Of a stretch of 64,000 nt of DNA, positions 43,316 through 51,216 are shown piece by piece. The stretch covers positions 186,001 to 250,000 of the forward strand of contig JAEUHN010000047.1 in the NCBI GenBank assembly GCA_016795365.1, read 5' to 3'. Each line of letters begins with the position of its first letter. Positions within the stretch are counted from its first letter, which is position 1. The translations under genes were made by a program, and so were the position numbers. Below the pieces are notes generated by a model that did not search any database, was not told the origin of the DNA, and saw nothing but the letters and a program-made list of their open reading frames with translations. This DNA comes from Verrucomicrobiaceae bacterium. Its GTDB lineage: Bacteria > Verrucomicrobiota > Verrucomicrobiia > Verrucomicrobiales > Verrucomicrobiaceae.

Positions 43316-43882
43316 ATGAAGCGCCTCTGGAAGCCCGCGCTCATAATCCTCGCACTGCTGCTCGCCGTGCTCAGCGGCATCGTCATCGGCGACAAGCGCG
43401 GCCTGAGCGAACTGCTGCGCGACTGGCTCAAGCCCGCTCCGAAGTTTGGCCCCACGTCTCCCAACGATCCCGCTCTCAAAGCCGGTCTTCCCACGCCCGA
43501 TCCCGAAGCGCAGTTCCCGAACTGCCCACTCAACGCGTTGCTCAAACCCGGTCTCACGCCCCAAGAACAAACCGGCATCATCGGCCAAATGCTCATCGAC
43601 TACTGGACCACCACTCGCACCCTACCGAACGGAACGTGGGAGGAAGTCTGCGCCCAACTCGCCGGCAAGAACCGCGAGAAGCTCGCTATGGTCCCTGCCG
43701 GTCATCCCGCGCTCGGCAAAGACAGTTTCATTTCCAGCAAAGACCAGCCTGGCATCCGCCTGCACGTCATCGGCTCCAGCACCTGCGTCTTCCAACTCAT
43801 CTACGACGGCCCCGACGACAAGCCCTACACCGATGACGATCTTATTCGGAACTTCCCACCGGAGGCAGAAGTGTCACGATGA
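43316..43882 (+). CDS. Membrane-anchored protein of unknown function at end of DUF1800-DUF1501 cassette
   Basis: The 188-residue product (ATG at 43316, 2 bases after the DUF1501 stop) has one N-terminal transmembrane helix (PALIILALLLAVLSGIVIG) and an extracytoplasmic domain of about 160 residues with PNCPLNALLKPGLTPQEQTG and a C-terminal DGPDDKPYTDDDLIRNF, which recalls type-II-secretion pseudopilin-like acidic C-termini (typical D-x-x-P-x-T-D-D-D). I do not recognise a family. The tight spacing ties it to the upstream cassette. Its 3' end overlaps a small convergent gene by 9 bases. Confidence 0.7.
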   Translation: MKRLWKPALIILALLLAVLSGIVIGDKRGLSELLRDWLKPAPKFGPTSPNDPALKAGLPTPDPEAQFPNCPLNALLKPGLTPQEQTGIIGQMLIDYWTTTRTLPNGTWEEVCAQLAGKNREKLAMVPAGHPALGKDSFISSKDQPGIRLHVIGSSTCVFQLIYDGPDDKPYTDDDLIRNFPPEAEVSR

Positions 43883-44113
43883 GGAAGCACTCACCGATGC
43901 TGCCAACAAGGCAGGTGAATCTGCTTCGTTAGACGAAGGCACTGGCTCGATCCCCTGCGTGATGAACGGAATGCCGCGCTCCTTCAGTTTCTCCAGCAAT
44001 GCCTCAGGCAACGACAGCGCGCCGTTGTGCCAGTCTTTAACCAACGCGTTGCCAGTGAGGCATGCCACCGCCTTGTCTTTGAGCGCTCGCGTCTTGAAGC
44101 GGATCGTGATCAT
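43874..44113 (-). CDS. Small protein of unknown function
   Basis: The frame gives 79 residues from the ATG at 44113 (MITIRFKTRALKDKAVACL). The first 60 residues alternate beta-like and helical stretches and contain KDWHNGALSLPEALLEKLKE; the tail is Ser/Ala-rich. No family is recognised. A perfect hairpin lies 4 bases upstream of the start. It is on the same strand as the toxin-antitoxin-like pair just upstream and might be a third member of that locus, but this is a guess. Coding status is uncertain. Confidence 0.5.
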   Translation of the reverse strand: MITIRFKTRALKDKAVACLTGNALVKDWHNGALSLPEALLEKLKERGIPFITQGIEPVPSSNEADSPALLAASVSASSS

Positions 44114-44117
44114 GGTC

Positions 44118-44139
44118 AAAGCCTAGCGAACTAGGCTTT
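44118..44139. other. Perfect 9-bp inverted repeat between small genes
   Basis: AAAGCCTAG and CTAGGCTTT flank CGAA. On the minus strand the loop is TTCG. The element sits 35 bases after the stop of the toxin-like gene (44175) and 4 bases before the start of the small gene at 44113. It could be an attenuator or terminator for the minus-strand transcript, could mask the ribosome-binding region of the small gene, or could be an operator. Confidence 0.5.
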
Positions 44140-44174
44140 GCATGACAATCCTGATTCCCCGCCTCTTGCCAGAG

Positions 44175-44441
44175 TTACAATTCGACGAGGTCCACAATCC
44201 GCAACTCCATGGGAGAGCGGTCCAGCCAGTAAGTGAAGATGAAGCCATCGACTCTAACGTTGCTCAGCAAGCGGCCCGTGGAGTCTTTGGTGTGATAGTC
44301 AGGCTCACGAAAAGGCGGAGCAGCGAGGGCATAGGCGACCTTCGCGAGCTTGCGTTGTCGCGCCTTTGACAGGCTCAAGAACACCTCCAGAGCCTGCGAC
44401 GAAAACACAGGCTCATAATCGAGGCTGTGGCGACGAGCCAT
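44175..44441 (-). CDS. RelE/ParE-like toxin candidate
   Basis: The 88-residue protein reads VFSSQALEVFLSLSKARQRK, then KDSTGRLLSNVRVDGFIFTY and LRIVDLVEL. The order (helical pair, then beta strands with a basic/aromatic patch, I-V-D at the end) fits the RelE/ParE toxin superfamily, which are ribosome-dependent mRNases or gyrase poisons. Conservation is too weak to choose between them. It begins one base after the antitoxin-like gene stop, which supports a toxin-antitoxin operon. Confidence 0.6.
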   Translation of the reverse strand: MARRHSLDYEPVFSSQALEVFLSLSKARQRKLAKVAYALAAPPFREPDYHTKDSTGRLLSNVRVDGFIFTYWLDRSPMELRIVDLVEL

Positions 44442-44442
44442 T

Positions 44443-44637
44443 TTAGGCGGACTTCAGAATCGCCGAGAGCGAATGCTTCTTCCCCGAATCCATCGCCGCC
44501 ATTCGCCGACTCATCTCCCTCTTCCACACAGGAGATTCCTGCTTTTGCCGATGCAGCAGCGCACTCAATTCAATGCGCTGGCGCTCGGTAAGCGCAGCAA
44601 CTTGCTCTTTGAGGCTGACAAAGGCACTGGCGGTCAT
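44443..44637 (-). CDS. Antitoxin candidate upstream of RelE/ParE-like gene
   Basis: The 64-residue protein has VAALTERQRIELSALLHRQK near the N-terminus, resembling addiction-module component proteins that begin with a short helical 'L-x-x-x-E-R-x-E-L' motif, and a basic C-terminal half (KREMSRRMAAMDSGKKHSL) that could bind nucleic acid or the toxin. It precedes the toxin-like gene by one base on the same strand. Length and order fit a type II antitoxin. The family assignment is by pattern only. Confidence 0.55.
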   Translation of the reverse strand: MTASAFVSLKEQVAALTERQRIELSALLHRQKQESPVWKREMSRRMAAMDSGKKHSLSAILKSA

Positions 44638-44667
44638 GGGGCGATTGTAACCATCGCGATGGCTTAC

Positions 44668-46482
44668 TCAAGCCTTCGCTTCTTCGTCCTTCGCCTTCGG
44701 CTTGAAGGTGCTCTGGATGTAGAGTTCGCGCAGTTGCTTGAAGTCCACGTTTGTCGGCGAGTCGGTCATGAGGTCGAGCGCCTTGTTGTTCTTCGGGAAG
44801 GCAATCACCTCGCGGATGCTGTCTTCACCGGCGATGAGCATCGCGATGCGGTCGAGTCCGAGGGCAAGGCCGCCGTGCGGAGGAGCACCGAATTTGAAGG
44901 CTTCGAGGATGTGGCGGAACTTGATCTGCTGCTCTTCCGGGGTGACGCCGAGGATGCCGAACATCTTCGCCTGCAAGTCGGACTCGTGGATTCGGATGGA
45001 GCCGCCGCCGAGTTCGTAGCCGTTGAGCACCACGTCGTAGGCTTCGGCGCGAACGGTAGCATTGTCGGTGCCGAGCTTGCCCACGTCATCGGCGTTCGGG
45101 CGCGTGAAGGGATGGTGAACGGCGACCCAGCTCTGCTCTTCGGGGCTGTAGGCGAGCAGCGGGAAATCGACGACCCAGAGGAAGTTCAGCTTCGTGCTGT
45201 CCTTGTTGAGTTCCATGAAGTTCGCGACTTCGATGCGTGTGCGACCGAGGACGTTGCTGACCATGTCCTTCGGTCCGGCGACGAAGAAGATGAGGTCGCC
45301 TTCGCCCATGTCGAGCTTCGTGGTGAGCGCGGCTTTCTCTTCGTCGGAGAAGACCTTCCACAGGGGGCTCTTGTATTCGCCGCCTTCGATCTTGATGTAG
45401 GCGAGCTGCTTCACGGCTTCCGGCAGACCGGCTTCGTGAGCGAGTTCGTTGAGGCGGTTCATCTGGCCGGTGGTGATGCCAGCGAAGCCTTTGCAGTTGA
45501 TCGCACGCACCACTTCACCGCGCTCGAGCACGCCTTTGAAGATCTTGAAACCCGTGTTGGCGAACACATCGGCGAGGTCGGTGATCTCCATGCCGTAGCG
45601 CGTGTCCGGCTTGTCACTGCCGTAGCGATCCATCGCGTCGGCATACGTCATGCGCGGGAAGGGAAGCGGGATGTCGATGCCCTTGCCAGCCTTGAACATG
45701 GCGGCCAGCAAGCCTTCCACGAGCTTGATGATGTCTTCCTGCTTCACGAAGCTGGCTTCGATATCAATCTGCGTGAACTCGGGCTGACGATCAGCGCGCA
45801 GGTCTTCGTCGCGGAAGCAGCGGGCGATTTGGAAGTAGCGCTCAAGACCAGCGACCATGAGCAGCTGCTTGTATTGCTGCGGAGCCTGCGGCAGCGCGAA
45901 GAACTTGCTCGGGCTGAGACGCGCAGGCACGAGGAAGTCGCGCGCGCCTTCGGGCGTGGGGTTGGAAAGGATCGGCGTCTCGACTTCGCAGAAGCCGTTC
46001 TGATCAAGATAGTTCCGCGCGGCGAAGGTGATCTTGTGCCTCATGCGGATGTTCTTGTTCATGCGCTCGCGGCGAAGATCGAGGTAGCGATACTTCATGC
46101 GCAGGTCTTCGTTGCTCAGCTCGCGGTCGAGCTGGAAGGGCAGCACATCGGCCTTGTTGATGATCTTCAACTCCGTGGCCACGACTTCGACGGAGCCCGT
46201 CGCGATCTTCGTGTTCTCGGTGCCTGCGAGACGCTTCTCCACGCGGCCCACGATCTGCACCACGTCTTCATCACGCAGCTCATGGCTGCGCTTGGCGATC
46301 TCGGCATTCTCCTCGGGACGGAACACCACCTGCGTCATGCCTTCGCGGTCGCGAAGGTCGATGAAGATGACGCCGCCATGATCGCGTGCGGAATTGACCC
46401 AGCCAGCAAGCGTGACGGTCTGGCCGATGTGGGATTCGCGCAGGGCGTTGCAGTTGAGGGAACGATAGACGTTGGGGATCAT
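44668..46482 (-). CDS. aspS: Aspartyl-tRNA synthetase (bacterial type; possibly non-discriminating)
   Basis: The 604-residue product has the full bacterial AspRS layout: anticodon-binding OB fold (about 1-115), class II motifs including FRDEDLRADRQPEFTQID, the inserted GAD-type domain (about 285-420), and the C-terminal motif 3 region GLALGLDRIAMLIAGEDSIR. It charges tRNA-Asp. The OB fold has His35 in VNSARDHGGVIF where E. coli has Leu in RRDLGS; His at this point marks non-discriminating AspRS enzymes that also charge tRNA-Asn. Such organisms normally have GatCAB. The gene stands alone on its strand. Confidence 0.96.
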   Translation of the reverse strand: MIPNVYRSLNCNALRESHIGQTVTLAGWVNSARDHGGVIFIDLRDREGMTQVVFRPEENAEIAKRSHELRDEDVVQIVGRVEKRLAGTENTKIATGSVEVVATELKIINKADVLPFQLDRELSNEDLRMKYRYLDLRRERMNKNIRMRHKITFAARNYLDQNGFCEVETPILSNPTPEGARDFLVPARLSPSKFFALPQAPQQYKQLLMVAGLERYFQIARCFRDEDLRADRQPEFTQIDIEASFVKQEDIIKLVEGLLAAMFKAGKGIDIPLPFPRMTYADAMDRYGSDKPDTRYGMEITDLADVFANTGFKIFKGVLERGEVVRAINCKGFAGITTGQMNRLNELAHEAGLPEAVKQLAYIKIEGGEYKSPLWKVFSDEEKAALTTKLDMGEGDLIFFVAGPKDMVSNVLGRTRIEVANFMELNKDSTKLNFLWVVDFPLLAYSPEEQSWVAVHHPFTRPNADDVGKLGTDNATVRAEAYDVVLNGYELGGGSIRIHESDLQAKMFGILGVTPEEQQIKFRHILEAFKFGAPPHGGLALGLDRIAMLIAGEDSIREVIAFPKNNKALDLMTDSPTNVDFKQLRELYIQSTFKPKAKDEEAKA

Positions 46483-46714
46483 GGCAGGTGGGACTTAAAG
46501 GGCGCGCAAAGTCGGGAGATTTGGCCGGAGTGCAAGCGCGGGGAGCGTCGCGATGGGTGTCTGCGAGCAGGGGTGAAGCGGTGCGACGGCTCCTCGTTTT
46601 TCCGATGCCGGATGAAATGATCACGGAGATCATCCGAATAATGGAGATTGGCAGATGCAAAGCGTCCTGCTACTCTCGCCACTCTTTTTCCCAATCCCAA
46701 TTGTCCCTCCCGGA

Positions 46715-49576
46715 ATGGCGGAACAGCGATATACCATCCATGAACAGCTCGGTGCCGGCGGCAATGGTGCCGTCTTCCGGGCCTATGATACACAGCTCAA
46801 GCGGTGGGTGGCGATCAAGCGACTGCTCACGGCGAATGAGACGTCGAGCATGGACCCGAACATGGAGGAATTGCGGCGGGAGGCCGACATGCTGGCTTCG
46901 TTGCGCAATGCGAACATCGTCACCATCTTCGATGTGGCGAAAGATGACGAAGGGCTTTTCATGGTGATGGAATTGCTCGAAGGGCCGGACTTGGCGGACA
47001 CCATTGCTCGTGGTCCGCTAATGATGGAGGACTTCAAGCAGCTGGCCGAGCAGACTCTCGAGGCATTGCTGGCCGCGCACAATCTCCGCATCCTGCATCG
47101 CGACATCAAGCCGGAGAACATCAAGGTGGAGCGTCTGCCGGGCGGACGATTCCAAGCGAAGATCATCGACTTCGGCCTTGCCCGCACGGGTCTCGCTGCG
47201 CGCAAGCAGACCGAGGACCAGGAAGGCAGTGTGATGGGCTCCATTCACTACATGGCACCCGAGCAGCTCTCTCGTGAGCCCACGGATGTCCGCACGGATC
47301 TCTACTCCCTGGGCTGTGTTTTTTATGAGGCCGTGTCCGGTCGTAAAGCTTTCGATGGCAAGACAGTGAACGAAGTCATCGACAAGCACATCGATCACGA
47401 TCTGCTCCCTCTTCACCAGATCTGTCCGCATCTGCCGCAGTGGCTGACCTATTGGGTGATGCGTCTCATGGCGTGCAAGCCCGATGATCGTCCCTCCGGG
47501 GCTCAGCAGGCCATTGAGGAGTTCCGCGCCTGGGAGAAGCTGCCACCCGCCCCTGGCATGATGCCGTGGATGCCAATGAATTACGGCTACGGTTATGGTG
47601 CACCCGGAGCCTACAACACCGGCCCCGTGCCCGTGTATCAGGCACCCACCGGGCATGTGCCGGTGCAGACGGGAGCCTACTACCCGCATGTGACGAGCTC
47701 GTCCGTGCCGATCACCACTCAGGCACAAGTGCCAGTGGCTGCCCCCGTGGTGGAGCAGTCCGTGCCGATGGCTATTCCGGTTGCGCCAGCGGTAGCGGCA
47801 CCTCACCGCCCGATGGGGCCGCAGACCAGACCGGCGCAGCCTTCGAAGGTTGCTATGCCTGCGAAAGCGAAGTCTGCGAGCCCGACTCCCGCCAGCAAGA
47901 AGAAGTTCATGTTCATCGGCGCAGGTGCCTTGGTGCTCGTCCTCATCGCCATTTTGGCACTCAGTGGTGGTGAGAAAAAAGACACAGGGAAAGCAGCCCC
48001 GCCTCCTTCGAGCGTGCAGATTGGCGAGGCTCGCGAGGATTTGTTTCCTCAGGAACGTCCCTTTCCGCAACCCGATGCCGCGCGCGTGTTTCACGTGATG
48101 GCAGCCGTGGCCCGGCATGGTTACCTGGCGAACGGCAGTCCCTCGCCGAACATTGACGGCGGCAACACTGTCTCGATCTTGGAGGATGTGAGCAAGGTGG
48201 GAACCAACACGCCCCTTGTGGCCGTGGGTTACTCGCCAGCGACCAGCCCCGAGCGGATTGGCTGGAATACCTCGGACAAAGCGATCAAGGACAACCGCGC
48301 AGCCCTGGACTTCAAGGCGAAGTCAGGAAAGCCAGTCGTGATGCGGGCACTCAAGAGCGATCAGAATGCGGCCAAGTTCCCTTTTGGCGGAGAGATCGCC
48401 CCCGGTCAGCCTGGCCTCACGTTGGCCGTGGTGTTTCAGGCCGATGACAAGCAGCTGCCCGCCCGTATGGTGAAGCTCGCTTCCATAGATGGTCAGACCG
48501 AGGTTACGCTAGGCATCAACGAGGGCCGCAATGTGGAGGTGAAAGTTAAACAACCCTCAGGCGAGACCAAGGTCACCTCCGGCGGTGTGGATGCCACGAA
48601 GCCGTCGATCGCCATCCTGATCTGGGATGGAAACAAAGGCGAATTGCGCCTTCGCACTCGTGACCAGCGGGGCATGACGCATTCCGCCACGGGCAACGCC
48701 ACCTCGCCGACGGGGCCCCTGGCAACCCTCGAAGTCGGCAGCAGCGATCCTGATCGAACCAAACAATTCTCCGGCAAACTCGCTGAACTCATCCTTATCT
48801 CAACATCTCAGAAAGACGATCAGGCCAGCCTGCTCGACAAGGACCTGCGCGACTACTACTTCAACACCCCCAAACCTGGGGTGCTCAATCCCACCAAGAA
48901 CAAGAATCTCGCCGACTTCCCCGTTGGCGAAGAGCGCGACATCTTCAATGGCCGTGACCTCTCCGGGTGGGACGGAAGCAGCAAGTTTTGGTCGGTGAAG
49001 GAAGACGCACTCACTGCCAAAGGCGACCCTAACGGCACTAGCAGCGGCAACTGCCATCTCGTCTGGAAGGATGGCACGGTGGGTGACTTCGAATTGTCTC
49101 TGAAATTCCGCTGCAAAGGCGGCTCGAACACGGGTGTCTTCTATCGGGCTTACATCACCGGGCGCAATGGCGACGGGCCGAGTGTCAATGGCTATCAGTT
49201 CGACCTGGATGCCGGGCAGAGGCAAAAGCTGGGCGGCCTTTACGAGAGTGGCACTCGCAATGATCTCGGCAAGTCAGGGCAGAAAGTGAAAGTGAAAGAC
49301 CACTCGGATGTGAAGAAGGCGAACCTCGAAGCCCAGGACAATGCCTTTCCTGAGGGCCTGACGGAAGCGAAGGGCATGAAGTTCGATCAGTGGAACGATC
49401 TTCGAATCGTTGCCCGAGGGAACAAGGTCGAGCACTACATCAACAACAAGCAGGTGCTGGAGCTGATCGATGAAGGCCATGGCCGCGTGCAGGAAGGTAT
49501 CATCGGCTTTGAGTGGCAGACGAAGAACGGCAGCACCGGACAGTTCAAAGACATCCGGGTGAAGCGGCTGAAGTGA
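46715..49576 (+). CDS. Transmembrane Ser/Thr protein kinase with extracytoplasmic LamG/DUF1080-type domain
   Basis: The 953-residue protein starts at the ATG at 46715 (MAEQRYTIHEQLGAG). The kinase domain (about residues 7-275) has the Gly loop LGAGGNGAVF, Lys35 in AIKRLL, catalytic HRDIKPENI at 128-136, DFG at 152-154 and MAPEQL. A Pro/Tyr/Ala-rich linker (about 290-395) precedes one transmembrane helix at about 397-418 (MFIGAGALVLVLIAILALSG). The extracytoplasmic part has an unclear domain (about 440-730) and a DUF1080-type domain (about 743-953, DIFNGRDLSGWDG to GQFKDIRVKRLK). This suggests a glycan-sensing receptor kinase. No phosphatase gene lies beside it. Confidence 0.9.
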   Translation: MAEQRYTIHEQLGAGGNGAVFRAYDTQLKRWVAIKRLLTANETSSMDPNMEELRREADMLASLRNANIVTIFDVAKDDEGLFMVMELLEGPDLADTIARGPLMMEDFKQLAEQTLEALLAAHNLRILHRDIKPENIKVERLPGGRFQAKIIDFGLARTGLAARKQTEDQEGSVMGSIHYMAPEQLSREPTDVRTDLYSLGCVFYEAVSGRKAFDGKTVNEVIDKHIDHDLLPLHQICPHLPQWLTYWVMRLMACKPDDRPSGAQQAIEEFRAWEKLPPAPGMMPWMPMNYGYGYGAPGAYNTGPVPVYQAPTGHVPVQTGAYYPHVTSSSVPITTQAQVPVAAPVVEQSVPMAIPVAPAVAAPHRPMGPQTRPAQPSKVAMPAKAKSASPTPASKKKFMFIGAGALVLVLIAILALSGGEKKDTGKAAPPPSSVQIGEAREDLFPQERPFPQPDAARVFHVMAAVARHGYLANGSPSPNIDGGNTVSILEDVSKVGTNTPLVAVGYSPATSPERIGWNTSDKAIKDNRAALDFKAKSGKPVVMRALKSDQNAAKFPFGGEIAPGQPGLTLAVVFQADDKQLPARMVKLASIDGQTEVTLGINEGRNVEVKVKQPSGETKVTSGGVDATKPSIAILIWDGNKGELRLRTRDQRGMTHSATGNATSPTGPLATLEVGSSDPDRTKQFSGKLAELILISTSQKDDQASLLDKDLRDYYFNTPKPGVLNPTKNKNLADFPVGEERDIFNGRDLSGWDGSSKFWSVKEDALTAKGDPNGTSSGNCHLVWKDGTVGDFELSLKFRCKGGSNTGVFYRAYITGRNGDGPSVNGYQFDLDAGQRQKLGGLYESGTRNDLGKSGQKVKVKDHSDVKKANLEAQDNAFPEGLTEAKGMKFDQWNDLRIVARGNKVEHYINNKQVLELIDEGHGRVQEGIIGFEWQTKNGSTGQFKDIRVKRLK

Positions 49577-49619
49577 TTTCGTCATTCGCTAGAATCGGGG
49601 CGTTCGTAGTGTTTGGATC

Positions 49620-50507
49620 ATGCCTATGAAAACACTCCTCGCCGCCTTGATGCTCGTGCCGTTTGGACTGGTCGCTGCCGACGCTCCTGTCCGTGTCGCT
49701 GTGGCCAATTACCCGCTGAAGTATTTCACGGAGCGCCTCGCGGGCAGTCACGTGCAGGTGGTCTATCCGGTTCCTGCTGACGAAGATCCTGCCTTCTGGA
49801 AGCCCAAGGATGATGACGTTGCCGCCTTTCAACAGGCAGACCTGATCATCATGAATGGCGCGACCTATTCGAAGTGGGCTGACAAGGTCACGCTGCCTCG
49901 GCGCAAGACCGTGGACACCGCGGCCGGATTCAAAGACAAGTTCATCGTCGTGGCTAACGCGACCAAGCACTCGCATGGCCCCGGCGGTGAGCACTCGCAC
50001 AGCGGCACGGCGTTCACGACGTGGCTCGACCTCCAGCAGGCAATCGCCCAGGCTCAGGTTGTGAGCGAGGCATTGGCCAAGAAGCTGCCCGCAGCGAAGG
50101 ACGAGATCGAGAAGAACTTCGCGGCCCTCCGCACCGACATCGAAGCCCTCGATACAAGGCTTGCCGCCGCAGGCAAAAAGCTGGCGGGTCAGCCGCTCGT
50201 CGCGAGTCATCCCGTGTATCAATACCTCGCGCGTCGATACAGTCTCAATCTGAAGGACGTGCTCTGGGAGCCGGAAGAAGTGCCTACCGCCGAACAAATG
50301 GGCGACCTCAAAAAACTGGTCGCCGGCCACCCCGCGAAGTGGATGATCTGGGAGGGTGAGCCAGCCAAGGAATCGGTGGCCAAGGTGCAGACGCTGGGGC
50401 TTCAGAGCATCGTTTTCGATCCCTGCGGGAATACGCCAGAAGGCGGTGACTGGCTGAGCGTGATGAAGGACAATGTGGCGGCCCTGGAGAAGATAACTGC
50501 GCCGTGA
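49620..50507 (+). CDS. Zinc/manganese-type ABC transporter substrate-binding protein (ZnuA-like)
   Basis: The 295-residue product has a signal peptide (MKTLLAALMLVPFGLVAA; an ATG at 49626 is also possible). The ZnuA-like cluster A-1/TroA fold shows in VRVAVANYPLKYFTERLAG, DLIIMNGATYSKWADKV and LVASHPVYQYLARRYSL, and a His-rich loop HSHGPGGEHSHSG precedes the central helix. The His of DP-H-x-F-E-P in ZnuA is replaced (DPAFWKP), so metal binding may differ. The His in ASHPVYQYL is kept. No permease or ATPase gene is adjacent; an orphan ATPase gene of the same type lies at 15365. Confidence 0.85.
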   Translation: MPMKTLLAALMLVPFGLVAADAPVRVAVANYPLKYFTERLAGSHVQVVYPVPADEDPAFWKPKDDDVAAFQQADLIIMNGATYSKWADKVTLPRRKTVDTAAGFKDKFIVVANATKHSHGPGGEHSHSGTAFTTWLDLQQAIAQAQVVSEALAKKLPAAKDEIEKNFAALRTDIEALDTRLAAAGKKLAGQPLVASHPVYQYLARRYSLNLKDVLWEPEEVPTAEQMGDLKKLVAGHPAKWMIWEGEPAKESVAKVQTLGLQSIVFDPCGNTPEGGDWLSVMKDNVAALEKITAP

Positions 50508-50593
50508 CTTGCCAAAGTCCGAGTCTGGTGTAGCAGCTTTCCCCCGTCCACGCCTGACAAGCGTGGGTTGAACCTTCAACCAGGCATTTGCAA

Positions 50594-51205
50594 ATGAGCG
50601 AGATCCTGAATCGGGCGATAGTTCTTGTGCTAAATCGACATTGGCAGGCAATCGACGTGAAAACGCCGGTTGAGACTTTTTCCATGTTAGTCAATGGCTC
50701 GGCCACCGCGCTGGACATCACCTTGGGCGAGGAAATGCGTCCGGTGACATGGGATGAGTGGCTCACGCTGCCCGTGCGAGAAACCGACTTCGCCATTGGC
50801 ACCGTGCGCGGCGGCATCCGAGTCCCGACGGTGGTGGTACTGGCACGTTTTGACAAAGTTCCCAAGCGGCGGCCCAAGTTCTGTGCTCGCGCCATTTGGG
50901 AACGCGATGGAGGTGTCTGCCAATACACGGGACGCAAGCTGCGACCCAGCGAGGGCAATATCGACCACATCGTGCCGCGCTCTCGTGGCGGCAAAACCTC
51001 GTGGGAGAACTGCGTGCTCGCCGACAAGCGGGTCAACAGCAAGAAGGGCAACAAGCTCCCGGAGGAGGTGGGCCTGCGGCTTCTGCGGCAGCCCTTCGTG
51101 CCCAAGGAAATCCCCACCAGCGCGCTGATTCGCAATCACTTCAGCGTGCGCGAGTGGGACCTCTTCATCGGCGAGCCAGCCCACCGACAGGTGGCCATGG
51201 TCTGA
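50594..51205 (+). CDS. HNH endonuclease family protein
   Basis: The 203-residue protein, read from the ATG at 50594, has an HNH motif in the C-terminal half: CQYTGRKL, NIDHIVPRSRGGKTSWENCV and LADKRVNSKKGN. The first 90 residues (SEILNRAIVLVLNRHWQAID) match the N-terminal part of a widespread chromosomal HNH family with a RRPKFCARAIWERDGGVCQY link. Such proteins are often single-copy genes in bacteria with no known role in restriction. DNA cleavage is likely but the biological target is unknown. No methylase or phage genes are near. Confidence 0.85.
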   Translation: MSEILNRAIVLVLNRHWQAIDVKTPVETFSMLVNGSATALDITLGEEMRPVTWDEWLTLPVRETDFAIGTVRGGIRVPTVVVLARFDKVPKRRPKFCARAIWERDGGVCQYTGRKLRPSEGNIDHIVPRSRGGKTSWENCVLADKRVNSKKGNKLPEEVGLRLLRQPFVPKEIPTSALIRNHFSVREWDLFIGEPAHRQVAMV

Positions 51206-51216
51206 GCCTTGCGCCG

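Noticed and set aside
44473-46620. 715-codon plus-strand open frame opposite aspS
   Set aside because: AspRS on the minus strand is unmistakable; the plus-strand product is low-complexity and spans the aspS start region without a plausible start signal.
50594-51205. HNH gene as part of a restriction or defence system
   Set aside because: No methyltransferase, helicase, or other defence gene lies nearby, and the protein matches a common stand-alone chromosomal HNH family.
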